A stretch of 64,000 nt of DNA from CAIVPM01 sp964615145 (GTDB lineage: Bacteria; Bacteroidota; Bacteroidia; Chitinophagales; Chitinophagaceae). Position numbers and translations under genes: made by a program. Of this stretch, positions 35,049 to 44,309 are shown in pieces. How positions within the stretch are numbered: the first letter of the stretch is position 1; the number at the start of each line of letters is the position of its first letter. The notes below the pieces were generated by a model. The model was not told where the DNA came from. It saw only the letters and a program-made list of their open reading frames with translations, and searched no databases. Location: NCBI GenBank assembly GCA_964615145.1, contig CAZTOP010000002.1, positions 48,595-112,594 on the forward strand, written 5' to 3'.

Positions 35049-35111
35049 AGTTACCCAGCAAGAAAATTCGATTGCCTTTATTGCAAATTTAGTTTAACTC
35101 GCTAGGTAACT
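35049..35111. other. Possible structured RNA element
   Basis: An outer stem AGTTACC / GGTAACT extended by AGC / GCT across one mismatch encloses an inner stem TTGC / GCAA with AAAT / ATTT around a bulge. The nested arrangement in otherwise gene-free DNA suggests a folded RNA on either strand, but no known family is recognised. Confidence 0.3.
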
Positions 35112-35229
35112 ATTCTACCCTAAATGTTCAAATGAATTTAATGAAAGCTTGAGATAACTTGCATTTGATATTCAACTAAAACTTTGTGAAGCTATTTATA
35201 ATATCAATACAATTTTCAACAAATGAAGG

Positions 35230-35280
35230 AACGTGTCGATTTGGAGGAAGAACGTGTCGATTTGGAGGAAGAACGTGTAA
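35230..35280. repeat. 21-bp tandem repeat, about 2.4 copies
   Basis: AACGTGTCGATTTGGAGGAA plus one G occurs at 35230-35250 and again at 35251-35271, followed by a partial AACGTGT copy. A frame through it would encode a heptad like RVDLEEE, but the frame overlaps the regulator gene and has no other support. Confidence 0.8.
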
Positions 35281-35337
35281 ATTGTTATTTTAAAAATGGC
35301 TGTTTTTTGAATTTTTTTTACCCATTTTTTTTAAAAT

Positions 35338-36090
35338 TTATTGCTCAATTAACTTCAAAAAATCATCTTTTTTTCTTGAAGATACTTCAATATTTATTCC
35401 ATCTTCCATTATCACTGTTCCACCTCTGCCTTTAAGATATTTTTTTATGTAGTTGATGTTAATAAGATAACATTTGTGTATACGACAAAACAATTTATTT
35501 GGCAATAATTCTTCCATCTCGCCAATCGATTTTGAAACAACTTCTTTTCTGCCATTTTTTATATAGATTATGGTGTAATTCTTGTCGCTTTCCAAATACA
35601 TTATTTCGCTTAGTTCTTCGAAAATATAACCATCCACTGTTGATATACCTATTTTCTTTCTATCTACGGACTCGCTTTTAATATTTTGAAGCAGTAAATC
35701 TATTCGCTTATTAATTTGAGTTTTCTCTAATAGAACACTCACTTTATTTACAGCATTTTTTAACTCAATAATACTAACTGGCTTTAGAATATAATCAATA
35801 GCAGCGTATTTAAAAGCTTGCAACGCGTAGGCATTAAATGCTGTAACAAATACCACCTCAAAATTTATAGGTGCTATGTTATTTAGTAAATCAAAGCCAC
35901 TTCCATCTGGCATTTCAATATCTAAAAAAATTAGTTGTGGTTGTAGTTTATGTATAGCTTCTTCGGCTTCTTTTACATTAGTTGCAGTACCAATTAACTC
36001 AATATTTGGGCAATAATCTTGCAGTAATTTAGTCAATGTTATTACATTCCCTGGTTCGTCATCAACAATAATTGTTTTTATAATACTCAT
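35338..36090 (-). CDS. LytTR response regulator
   Basis: A 250-residue two-component regulator. The receiver domain has the acidic pair DD at 10-11, the phosphorylation site Asp57 in FLDIEMPDGSG, the conserved Thr/Ala in VTAFNAYA and the Lys in DYILKPV. The C-terminal LytTR DNA-binding domain spans about 145-248 (ELSEIMYLESDKNYTIIYI, CRIHKCYLININYI). It lies 49 nt downstream of the sensor kinase gene on the same strand and is its obvious partner. Confidence 0.93.
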   Translation of the reverse strand: MSIIKTIIVDDEPGNVITLTKLLQDYCPNIELIGTATNVKEAEEAIHKLQPQLIFLDIEMPDGSGFDLLNNIAPINFEVVFVTAFNAYALQAFKYAAIDYILKPVSIIELKNAVNKVSVLLEKTQINKRIDLLLQNIKSESVDRKKIGISTVDGYIFEELSEIMYLESDKNYTIIYIKNGRKEVVSKSIGEMEELLPNKLFCRIHKCYLININYIKKYLKGRGGTVIMEDGINIEVSSRKKDDFLKLIEQ

Positions 36091-36139
36091 ACTCTCAACT
36101 GAGTTTGTTGTTTTATTAAATCTATTTAAAAATATTATA

Positions 36140-39004
36140 CTAGTTTTTACCTAAAGGTAATTTCAAAATAATTTCTGTTCCAATTACAATATTATTGTCA
36201 TCCTTAATATCCAATACCTTAACAGATGCTTTGTTAGCAACTTCTGTATTTAACAATTGAATTCTTTTTATTGTCAATTCCATTCCCTTACTTTGATATT
36301 GAATGTGATTATCAGTTTTTAGCTTTGCCGATGCAGCTCTTCCAATTCCATTATCCCAAACAGAACAAACTAAATAACCATCTGTCTCAAAAAAACTAAT
36401 TTTAACAATTCCTTTTTTATCTTTTTGGGGTCTAATACCATGCCTTAAACTATTTTCAACCAAAGGTTGTAATAACATAGCAGGCATTTTAGTGAATCCT
36501 TTATCAACAGATTTGTCGATTACTATTTCAAATGTAAAACTGTCTCCAAAACGCAACTGTTCCAATTCCAAATACCTTTTTAAGTATAAAACTTCCTCTT
36601 CTACTGTAATATTTTTTAAGCTGGAATTATCTAATGTTGACCTAACTAATATAGCAAAATCTGTTAGGTATTTATTTGCATTTTCAATATCGCCAAAAAG
36701 AATAAATTGTTGTATGGAGTTTAAACAATTAAAAATAAAATGAGGATTCATTTGTGCTTGCAAAGCCATTTGTTCCATACTTGCTAATTGCTGACTAGCC
36801 AAAGCTTTTTCAGATTGAAGTTTTTTGGCTTTGTCGAATCTTCTTTTCAAGAAAAAATAAATAGCGGCAATACATATCATAGCCAATAAAGTATTGAACC
36901 ACCATGTTTTCCAAAAAGGAGTAGCGATATTAAAGTTTATTTGTATTGTTTTGCTTATTACTCCATACTTATTAGTGGCATAAATAAGAAAAGAATAATT
37001 ACCTGATTCTAAGGTTGGATAATTCAGCACTCGTTCTTTAGTTTTTCTCCAGGTGTTATCTAATTCTTTTATCTTATAGAAATATGTAATATCGTCTGCC
37101 GAGCGAAATGAAATACCTGCAAATTGAAAACGAATATTATTATCAGTATATTTTAATTGAAAATTATTGCTATCGGTTGAAAGGTTATTACCCGACACCG
37201 TAATTTTTTGCATTACTAGATTGCAAATAGATTTAGATACTACATCTTTTTCTTTGAAAGAGGTTAAACCCTCAGGACTGCCAACCCAAACTGTGCTATC
37301 TGCATCATCAACATAAATTGCATTAATGATATTACTAGGCAACCCATCACTAGTGGAGTACTTGATAATTGCATTTTTTCTTCCTAAATCAATTTTTGTA
37401 ATTCCGTTAATTGTTCCTACCCAAAGAAAGTTTTTGTTGATGTGTAACGTTTTACAACTGTTACTACTTAATCCGTTTTCATCATTAATTACTCGAAAAA
37501 CTTTATTGTTTTTTAAAGCAACAATCCCATTATCGGCTGTTGCTATATATAATGTTCCATCATTTGCAGATTTAATACAAACAATTCTTCTTGTTAATGC
37601 TGCATTTAGATTTCCCAGAAAGGTTTGTTTTTTATTTTCACCTATTACATATAATCCAGTTAAAGTACCAATATAATTTTGATTGTTTTGGTGAAAGGCA
37701 TAAGTAGTTCTATCATCCCAAATTGTGTCTACAATTTTCAAATCATTTATTCTTATTTTATAGCAATGATTTCCTGTAGCAACTATAATGTTTTTATCAT
37801 CAATTTTCTCAACCGATTTCACAGGCATAACATTGTAGTTAAAACTTGGTTTATTGTCCTGAAGCTTTAAGAGATAAGAATCAAAACCAATGATTGTAGT
37901 TGATGGATTTACTTTCAAGGAGGAAGTGGCACGATTGATATCTTTTGAGTTCAAAGAGTTTTTTATGTATTTCTGATAATCAAGTATTGATAATTTTGCT
38001 GAATCCATTTTCAACAATTTGCCAAATGACATTCCGGCTAACAGGTAATTTTCAGTATTAGAGATACAATACACTTCATTGTTTACAATTGCGGTATTCT
38101 TTTTTTTATTGACTTGAGAAAAACTAAACTTAAAAATAAATTTTGAAGGCAATTTGTAAATACCCTCTCCCAAAGTAGTAAACCAATAATTTCCTTCTAT
38201 GTCCAAAAAAGTATGACCCACTTTTTTACCATTAAGAAAATGATTAATAATTTTATTGTTATTAAAATCGCAAACCCAAACACCATTATCGGTGTTAATA
38301 AATTTTATACTATCTTTAAAGCTATCGACTGTTCTTATACTAGAACCCATAAAAGCATTACTATTGTACCCTTTTGTTAAAGTATTAGAAACTAAATTTC
38401 TATTAAAGTTACTTTTACCTATAAAAACTAATGAATCGTTTTTATAGGCAAAAGTTGAATCGCTATTTAGTAAAATCCATTGATTCTCGGAATTAGATTT
38501 AGTAAATGAAACAAGCTGACTAGCACCATTAGATTTCCAAATATTTGATAAGAAACTTTTATTGATACGGTAGACATTAGAAACACCTATCATAAATAAA
38601 GTACTATCTTCAGTTTGAATAAAAGTTTGGCATGGATGCTTAAATGTCAAATTCGTTAACAAAGAATCTTTACTACTGTTGTACAGTATACCTTTATAAA
38701 TATAACAAACCTTTGAATTGAAAGTAAAAATCCAAAGACGTTCATATTTATCTATGTGTAGCCTAATAACTTCATTGTCGGGCAATCCGTCTTTGACTGT
38801 AAAAGTTTTCCAATCTCTTCCATCGAATCTAGTTAAGCCATTTTCAGTTGCAAAAAATAAATAGCCGTTAACATCCTGTGCAATATCATATACTGTATTT
38901 GCCGCTACTCCATCGTTTATTGTGTAATGGATATAATGATAATCTTGTGAATAGTCTATTTTGTGAATTAATAATAAAACAATAAACAACAAAAGTTTGT
39001 ACAT
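36140..39004 (-). CDS. Propeller-type sensor histidine kinase (LytS/YehU kinase core)
   Basis: A 954-residue sensor with signal peptide MYKLLLFIVLLLIHKIDYS. Residues about 20-600 form a two-component-regulator propeller (repeats such as GLTRFDGRDWKTFTVKDGLP and GLPDNEVIRLHID-like turns), followed by a Y_Y_Y strand domain at about 630-690, one membrane helix at about 701-720, a coiled coil, and the His_kinase/HATPase core. The phospho-accepting His755 is in QMNPHFIFN and the ATP-binding N box is PLVENSLRHG (Asn851). The long periplasmic propeller is typical of Bacteroidota sensors of glycans or other extracellular cues; the ligand is unknown. Confidence 0.92.
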   Translation of the reverse strand: MYKLLLFIVLLLIHKIDYSQDYHYIHYTINDGVAANTVYDIAQDVNGYLFFATENGLTRFDGRDWKTFTVKDGLPDNEVIRLHIDKYERLWIFTFNSKVCYIYKGILYNSSKDSLLTNLTFKHPCQTFIQTEDSTLFMIGVSNVYRINKSFLSNIWKSNGASQLVSFTKSNSENQWILLNSDSTFAYKNDSLVFIGKSNFNRNLVSNTLTKGYNSNAFMGSSIRTVDSFKDSIKFINTDNGVWVCDFNNNKIINHFLNGKKVGHTFLDIEGNYWFTTLGEGIYKLPSKFIFKFSFSQVNKKKNTAIVNNEVYCISNTENYLLAGMSFGKLLKMDSAKLSILDYQKYIKNSLNSKDINRATSSLKVNPSTTIIGFDSYLLKLQDNKPSFNYNVMPVKSVEKIDDKNIIVATGNHCYKIRINDLKIVDTIWDDRTTYAFHQNNQNYIGTLTGLYVIGENKKQTFLGNLNAALTRRIVCIKSANDGTLYIATADNGIVALKNNKVFRVINDENGLSSNSCKTLHINKNFLWVGTINGITKIDLGRKNAIIKYSTSDGLPSNIINAIYVDDADSTVWVGSPEGLTSFKEKDVVSKSICNLVMQKITVSGNNLSTDSNNFQLKYTDNNIRFQFAGISFRSADDITYFYKIKELDNTWRKTKERVLNYPTLESGNYSFLIYATNKYGVISKTIQINFNIATPFWKTWWFNTLLAMICIAAIYFFLKRRFDKAKKLQSEKALASQQLASMEQMALQAQMNPHFIFNCLNSIQQFILFGDIENANKYLTDFAILVRSTLDNSSLKNITVEEEVLYLKRYLELEQLRFGDSFTFEIVIDKSVDKGFTKMPAMLLQPLVENSLRHGIRPQKDKKGIVKISFFETDGYLVCSVWDNGIGRAASAKLKTDNHIQYQSKGMELTIKRIQLLNTEVANKASVKVLDIKDDNNIVIGTEIILKLPLGKN

Positions 39005-39026
39005 AATCAGGTATCAATAAATTTCA

Positions 39027-39060
39027 ATAATAAAGCCTCAATTTATTGAGGCTTTATTAT
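39027..39060 (-). terminator. Terminator of the LamG T9SS gene
   Basis: ATAATAAAGCCTCAA and its complement at 39046-39060 form a stem of about 15-16 bp with a very short loop. It lies between the LamG cargo gene (ends 39068) and the sensor kinase start (39004), separating the two transcripts. Confidence 0.75.
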
Positions 39061-39067
39061 AAATGAA

Positions 39068-41389
39068 TTATAGTTTAACAATTCTGATCCGTTCGCCATT
39101 TTCGGTTACTAAAAAATAAGTACCCATTTCTAAATCATTAATTTTTATTGTTTCTTGTTGCTTAACTAATCTTACAGTTCTACAAACTTTACCTAATGCA
39201 TTAAATATTGAAATTTGCAATGGTTTATTGTTATTTCTACTAACATTAATCTCGGTGGTTGCAGGATTTGGAAAAACAAATATATTCTGTTTAATATCTG
39301 TTCTAATTGCAACTATTTTTGAAAACTCTTTGTAGCCATCTTTATCCACTGTCTGCAAACGATAATAAAAAACATTAGAACTTTTACAATCAAAATCATT
39401 CATTAAATAATTCCCTTTTCCATCTGCAACTATAGTTCCAATATTAAAGAATTCTACACCATTTGTACTTCTTTGAACATTAAAATAAGAAGTATTAATT
39501 TCTGATAAAGTTTGCCAATTTATTACAATTTTATTCTCTAATAAACTTGCTGAAAAGTTATTAAGCTTAACAGGTGTAACAATTGGTTTAATTAAAGTGG
39601 ATGCATTTGTAATTATTGGGGCAAAATTATTGTAAGATGTGTAAGCTTTATTATAGATAGTAGTACCAGCAACAAGATTAGTCTTTGGTTTTACTGAAAA
39701 ACTTACAAATCCCAAACTTCTTACTGAATTACTTGTAGCAGTTGGAATATTAATGTCCATCAATTCAAATAAAACTCTATTTCCTTTAATAGTTGCTTTA
39801 CATTTATGACTACTAGCAATAATTCTAACCGTATTTGCTTGTAATAAACTACTTAATGAATCTTCAATTACTACATCTAAAATATTACTATTTGTTGTAT
39901 TTTTAAATCCTATTGTATAGACAATTTCTTTGCCGTTTGCCAATTGTGTTGGCGTTATAGTTGTTGTTGCTCTTTGTCCATTTGGACTTGTGCTTCCTTC
40001 AAGTATTGAATAAAATTCATCACTATAAAATGCTCCAGTTGCAGCATCAGAAATATTAAAATTTGTTTTTAAAGTGTCGCCGATATTATTACTTGATTTT
40101 ATTGTAAAAAAACTAACTAAGTTATTTTGTTGCCCTGCTAACATATTATTTTGACCTGTTACAATACCATTCGAAATAGGTTGAGCATTAACATCGGAAC
40201 AAGAATCGTATGATAACATATAATTTCCATAAGTAAGTGAAGCTAGGGGCGATAATGTAGTCGTTCCAGCATTTTCATAAGTAATCCAATAAGGATAAAT
40301 ACCACCAGGTGTTGGGTTCATAACTAATGGCGTAACAGACATATAAACACTATCTTTAATAATATTGGGTTGTAAAGCAATATCATTATGTACAACAGTT
40401 TTATAACTATTAAAGTAATAGCTACTTGATGTTGGAGAAGCAGTAAACAAATTAGGGGGCTGTGCAGTTACAGTGTATGAACCAATACTATCTGCATATA
40501 AACTATAATTGCCATTAATATCTGAAAATGTATATTTTCCGTTAGACAAATCAATTCTTACGTTGGGTTTAGGATAATCATTTACATCAAAAATCCCATT
40601 TAAATTTTCATCAACAAAAACTTGTCCAGTAATAGTTGGATATGGAGCAGCATGTGTATACAACGAGGTTACCTCAGAATCATTCAGTGGTCTATTATAT
40701 ATTCTAACATCATCAAGAACTCCATTAAACCAGTAAGGATATGAAGGATGATCAAACTTGCCAAAATACAAATCGCCTGAATTTGCAAAAGTGTAGCTAG
40801 AATCTAGCACACTAGAAACCAATCTTGAATCGATGTATAATTTCACATTTTTCCCATCACAAGTATATACTACTTGCTGCCATCTACCACTTTGAACATA
40901 AGGCAAACTTGATGGAGGACCTCCCGGACCATAAAAATTTTGGTGTAAAGTATCTACTACTTGAGTACACTGATTATAGTTATAGTATGGAGCATCGTCA
41001 AATGAAAGTAAATAACCAAAGTAAGTTGAAGTGTTTGCATTAAACTTTGAGATTACATAATTTCCGTGGCAAACACCTTTATAGAAACCATTGATTTTAA
41101 CCCAAGCAGAAATACTAATTTTTTTCCCCATATTCAAAGAAGGTGAATTTGGAATTCGCATATAAGATGAGCTACCATCAAATTTATAAGCAGAATTTTG
41201 ATTACCAAACCTATCAACTGTGAGGGTTGCATTGTTAAATACAGGACTATTCCCATTTATTGATGAATCACCTGCATTACCATTAAACGGATAGTAAGCA
41301 ACTAATCCAGAGTCTAAAGTAGATATAAGTTGTGCCTGACATAAGTTACATACTAATACTAGTAATAAAATTGCTATATTTTTTTTCAT
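39068..41389 (-). CDS. LamG-domain T9SS cargo protein (type A sorting domain)
   Basis: A 773-residue secreted protein taken from the ATG at 41389 (signal peptide MKKNIAILLLVLVCNLCQA; a TTG at 41395 would add two residues). A LamG domain at about 25-245 includes FNGVLDDVRIYNRPLNDSEV. An SdrD-like beta domain follows (GQVFVDENLNGIFDVNDYPK), then a DUF11-like region (VYTIGFKNTTNSNILDVVI), a fibronectin-like segment (NWQTLSEINTSYFNVQRST), and the T9SS type A tail (VFPNPATTEINVS ... GTYFLVTENGERIRIVKL). Type A tails are used with anchoring to lipopolysaccharide or release after cleavage. Confidence 0.9.
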   Translation of the reverse strand: MKKNIAILLLVLVCNLCQAQLISTLDSGLVAYYPFNGNAGDSSINGNSPVFNNATLTVDRFGNQNSAYKFDGSSSYMRIPNSPSLNMGKKISISAWVKINGFYKGVCHGNYVISKFNANTSTYFGYLLSFDDAPYYNYNQCTQVVDTLHQNFYGPGGPPSSLPYVQSGRWQQVVYTCDGKNVKLYIDSRLVSSVLDSSYTFANSGDLYFGKFDHPSYPYWFNGVLDDVRIYNRPLNDSEVTSLYTHAAPYPTITGQVFVDENLNGIFDVNDYPKPNVRIDLSNGKYTFSDINGNYSLYADSIGSYTVTAQPPNLFTASPTSSSYYFNSYKTVVHNDIALQPNIIKDSVYMSVTPLVMNPTPGGIYPYWITYENAGTTTLSPLASLTYGNYMLSYDSCSDVNAQPISNGIVTGQNNMLAGQQNNLVSFFTIKSSNNIGDTLKTNFNISDAATGAFYSDEFYSILEGSTSPNGQRATTTITPTQLANGKEIVYTIGFKNTTNSNILDVVIEDSLSSLLQANTVRIIASSHKCKATIKGNRVLFELMDINIPTATSNSVRSLGFVSFSVKPKTNLVAGTTIYNKAYTSYNNFAPIITNASTLIKPIVTPVKLNNFSASLLENKIVINWQTLSEINTSYFNVQRSTNGVEFFNIGTIVADGKGNYLMNDFDCKSSNVFYYRLQTVDKDGYKEFSKIVAIRTDIKQNIFVFPNPATTEINVSRNNNKPLQISIFNALGKVCRTVRLVKQQETIKINDLEMGTYFLVTENGERIRIVKL

Positions 41390-41479
41390 AATCAACTATT
41401 AATCAAACCAAAAATAACAGTAATTATCAGAATAAAAAAAATAAAAATGTTGAAGTCATTTTTTATGTTTGATAACTTA

Positions 41480-41487
41480 TATATTTG
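41480..41487 (+). promoter_or_regulatory. Possible -7 box before the glycan cluster
   Basis: TATATTTG matches the Bacteroidota -7 consensus and lies 24 nt before the ATG at 41512. No TTTG occurs at the usual 19-nt distance upstream, so the assignment rests on the -7 box alone. Confidence 0.35.
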
Positions 41488-41511
41488 ATTCAATTAATAC
41501 GTAACATTTAG

Positions 41512-42213
41512 ATGGTAATAGGTAATGGGTTGATAGCTAAACAATTTCTACCAAATTATAAGGACTCGAGGGAAGTTTTGATTTTTGCGTCTGGGGTTTC
41601 AAATTCAAAATGTGTTGAAATGAAAGAATATGAAAGAGAATTTGACCTTGTTACAGAAAGCTTGAATAAGTATCCTAATCTTCATTTTGTTTATTTTAGC
41701 ACTTGCAGTATATATGACCCCTCAGAACTTAATTCAAAATATGTACTACACAAAAAAAAAGTAGAGAAATTGATTTCAGATAATTGCAGAAGTTTTCACA
41801 TTTTCAGAGTTTCTAATTTGGTTGGAAATTCCAATAACTATAATACAGTTTTAAATTTTTTTTTCCATAAAATAATTAAGCAAGTTCCATTTGTATTATG
41901 GGAGAATGCAAGTAGAAACCTTATAGACATTGATGACATGTTTGCAATAACTAATGCAATAATAAAAGATAAATACGAAATAAATAGTTCCATTAATATT
42001 GCAAATCCAATTAGTTATTCTGCAAAAACAATAGTTAATAACATTGAATTATATTTAGGTAAGACCGGGATATTTACAATTGAACAAAAGGGGGAGGCCT
42101 TTAATATAAACTTGAAAAATATTGAAGCTTATATAAAAAAACTTGAAATACAATTCAATGAAGACTATTTAAAAAAACTATTACTTAAATATTATCCAAT
42201 AAATGACTTATAA
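41512..42213 (+). CDS. Short NAD-dependent epimerase/dehydratase-like protein
   Basis: A 233-residue SDR-fold protein opening VIGNGLIAKQF (GxGxxxA type nucleotide site) and carrying STCSIYDPSELNSKYVLHKKK with a YxxxK pair, then FRVSNLVGNSNNYNTVLNFF. It is shorter than classical sugar epimerases, and its ATG directly follows an in-frame TAG, so nothing is missing at the N-terminus unless there is an upstream frameshift. It overlaps the glycosyltransferase gene by 11 nt, so both are coupled. Probably a nucleotide-sugar reductase of the glycan cluster; substrate unknown. Confidence 0.75.
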   Translation: MVIGNGLIAKQFLPNYKDSREVLIFASGVSNSKCVEMKEYEREFDLVTESLNKYPNLHFVYFSTCSIYDPSELNSKYVLHKKKVEKLISDNCRSFHIFRVSNLVGNSNNYNTVLNFFFHKIIKQVPFVLWENASRNLIDIDDMFAITNAIIKDKYEINSSINIANPISYSAKTIVNNIELYLGKTGIFTIEQKGEAFNINLKNIEAYIKKLEIQFNEDYLKKLLLKYYPINDL

Positions 42214-43378
42214 ACAATCTGTTATTAAACAAACAATTGAGTTTGTTCTGATATATCCCATTGTTTTGTTAGGAAAGTTATACGGGTTAATTAAACACCC
42301 CAAAAAAAAGTATTCTCATTTTCTATTTTTTGCTTCGGCAGATATTGGTGGTTCCATAAAAGTAAATGCTCAAATAGCTGAGTGTATCAAAACAAAAAAT
42401 CCACTCATCATTTTCTCAAAAACACCAAAAAACAATAAATTCAAACACCTGTTTGAAATAGATGGTATAGATATTTTAGACCTTAGCAAGAGAATTGACA
42501 ATAAGATGTTTCACTTTGTCAATATTTTTTATAGAGGTGTTTTGGCAAGTTGGATAAACAGAAATCATCAGGCTGTTGTTTTTGGTGGAGAGTCCCTATA
42601 CTTTTACAAAGTAATCCCACACATAAAATCCAGTTCTAAAATAATTGAGCTTTGCCATCTTAATACTTGGTTTAACTACTCACAAGCTTTCATAAGAATA
42701 ATTGACTACAGAATAACTAGTACACCGCAAATTAAAAGAGATTTGGAAAGCCTGTATATAAGAAACAATATACCAGGTGAGTACTTAAAAAAAATATTGT
42801 TTGTCGATAACAAGGTAGATATCCCTGTTTTACAAAAAATAAAGAACGAAGTTTTACAAATAATTTTCGTTGGCAGAGGTGCTCCTCAAAAGAGAGTTCA
42901 TTTGTTAGTACAAATTGTAGAAAAATGTCATCAAAAAAAACTACCTGTTCACTTCACTTTTATTGGTGATGTAGAGAACTACTTTGACATAAACACTAAA
43001 AAAATGTGTACACTGTTGGGCGAAATCTCAGACAGGAAGAGATTAGAAGATATTTATGACAAATCAGATGCACTTATTCTAACATCTGCATATGAAGGTT
43101 TGCCATTGGTGGTTATGGATATGATGGCTAGAGGGAAGATAGTAATCTCAACTGCAGTTAATGGAATACCAGATTACATTAAACATCAAGAAACTGGACT
43201 TTTGATTGAAGATAGAAGCGAGCAGCAAATTGTTGAAGATGGTATTAGAATGATTGAGTTATTGATTCTTAATCCTGATTTAAAGACTGCTATTGAAAAT
43301 AGGGTTTATAATTTTGCTAAAGCCCACTTCAGCGAAGATGTTTTTGATAGTTTTTATAGAAAAATGTTAGAAGCCTAA
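42203..43378 (+). CDS. Family 4 glycosyltransferase
   Basis: A 391-residue GT-B enzyme. The N-terminal half includes FASADIGGSIKVNAQ. The C-terminal sugar-nucleotide half has IIFVGRGAPQKRVHLLVQIV and the retaining-GT signature SAYEGLPLVVMDMMARGKIV. It probably adds one sugar to a surface polysaccharide or lipid-linked glycan. It overlaps the preceding SDR gene by 11 nt and its 3' end overlaps the convergent GT2 gene by 12 nt. Confidence 0.88.
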   Translation: MTYKQSVIKQTIEFVLIYPIVLLGKLYGLIKHPKKKYSHFLFFASADIGGSIKVNAQIAECIKTKNPLIIFSKTPKNNKFKHLFEIDGIDILDLSKRIDNKMFHFVNIFYRGVLASWINRNHQAVVFGGESLYFYKVIPHIKSSSKIIELCHLNTWFNYSQAFIRIIDYRITSTPQIKRDLESLYIRNNIPGEYLKKILFVDNKVDIPVLQKIKNEVLQIIFVGRGAPQKRVHLLVQIVEKCHQKKLPVHFTFIGDVENYFDINTKKMCTLLGEISDRKRLEDIYDKSDALILTSAYEGLPLVVMDMMARGKIVISTAVNGIPDYIKHQETGLLIEDRSEQQIVEDGIRMIELLILNPDLKTAIENRVYNFAKAHFSEDVFDSFYRKMLEA

Positions 43379-44302
43379 CCTGAGTTTCGCATAAGAAATC
43401 AACATTAATATTTTGGAGATATATCCTTTTTTTAGGTAACCCAACGGAAATAGCTGTTGAAATTTTAGCATCTTAGTTATTGAATGGTATTTACATTTTT
43501 CTCCTAAATACAACTCTAATTCTTCTACATTTTTTAATCCTAAATTTCTATACAATCTCCAGAAAAAATCATACACAAAAATATTATTCAACATTTCAAC
43601 ACCATACTTATTCAGTAATAGAAAGCTTTCTGGAATTTCAACTGTAGGATTTTGCTTTACTGATGATGTTACCTGAGATGAGTGAATAGCAAAGGAAATT
43701 ATTGGTTCTTTTATATAAACAAAGTTTTTATTTTTTGAAAAATACCACGTATAAAAGTCAAAATCAATCAACCACTTTATCCTACTGTCATATTCATAAG
43801 GTTTCAGTTTGCTGGAAACTAAAGTGCAACTAGGATTTCCAATAAAATTTTTGTAAAGGCACAAATACTTCCACTTGAGTAGAATTATATCAAGCCAACT
43901 ACATTTGCTTACAACTTTCTTACCTTCTTCTAGATAAACATTCTCAAAAGCACTGAAAATCAAAAAAGCTTTTTCGTTTTTCTTCGTTGCATCTGCAAAC
44001 TTCTGAAGCGAATTTTCATTAGCATACCAGTCATCGTGGTGTATTAAATTAATCCAATCTCCCGACGATTTTGCAACTGCATTTGTCCAATTACCTGGAT
44101 TTTTCAAAGGCTGTTCATTCCAATAATATTTAATATTTAGGTCAGCGTATTTTGAGTCTATAATTTGCTTAACACTATTATCTCTAGAATCATCACTTAC
44201 TATTATTTCATAATCTTTGAACGTTTGAATCCTAACAGAATCTAACAATCGCTCTAACTTCTCTCCACTGTTGTATGTAGGTATGCAAATTGAAATGAAC
44301 AT
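43367..44302 (-). CDS. Family 2 glycosyltransferase
   Basis: A 311-residue GT-A enzyme opening SICIPTYNSGEKLERLLDSV, with IVSDDSRDNS, the DxD-type HHDDW and the C-terminal acceptor region (IKWLIDFDFYTWYF). Its ATG at 44302 lies 8 nt after the dTDP-sugar epimerase gene, so it is co-transcribed with that and the acyltransferase. Role: sugar transfer in surface glycan synthesis; sugar unknown. Confidence 0.9.
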   Translation of the reverse strand: MFISICIPTYNSGEKLERLLDSVRIQTFKDYEIIVSDDSRDNSVKQIIDSKYADLNIKYYWNEQPLKNPGNWTNAVAKSSGDWINLIHHDDWYANENSLQKFADATKKNEKAFLIFSAFENVYLEEGKKVVSKCSWLDIILLKWKYLCLYKNFIGNPSCTLVSSKLKPYEYDSRIKWLIDFDFYTWYFSKNKNFVYIKEPIISFAIHSSQVTSSVKQNPTVEIPESFLLLNKYGVEMLNNIFVYDFFWRLYRNLGLKNVEELELYLGEKCKYHSITKMLKFQQLFPLGYLKKGYISKILMLISYAKLRLGF

Positions 44303-44309
44303 TGGTATT

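Larger units (their letters stand above)
34812..35337. other. Non-coding region between the T9SS gene and the LytTR gene
   Basis: This 526-bp stretch has no convincing gene. It contains a strong hairpin (34881-34922), an A/T dyad with ATTGTATTT and AAATACAAT arms (35011-35030), a possible structured RNA (35049-35111) and 2.4 copies of a 21-bp repeat (35230-35280). A 20-codon ATG reading frame (35012 to 34950, minus) sits next to the dyad but is too short to assert. Each item is listed separately. Confidence 0.7.

Noticed and set aside
35223..35435. 70-residue protein with ERVDLEE heptads
   Set aside because: The heptad comes from a 21-bp DNA repeat, the frame then overlaps the regulator gene on the other strand, and the rest is low-complexity hydrophobic sequence.
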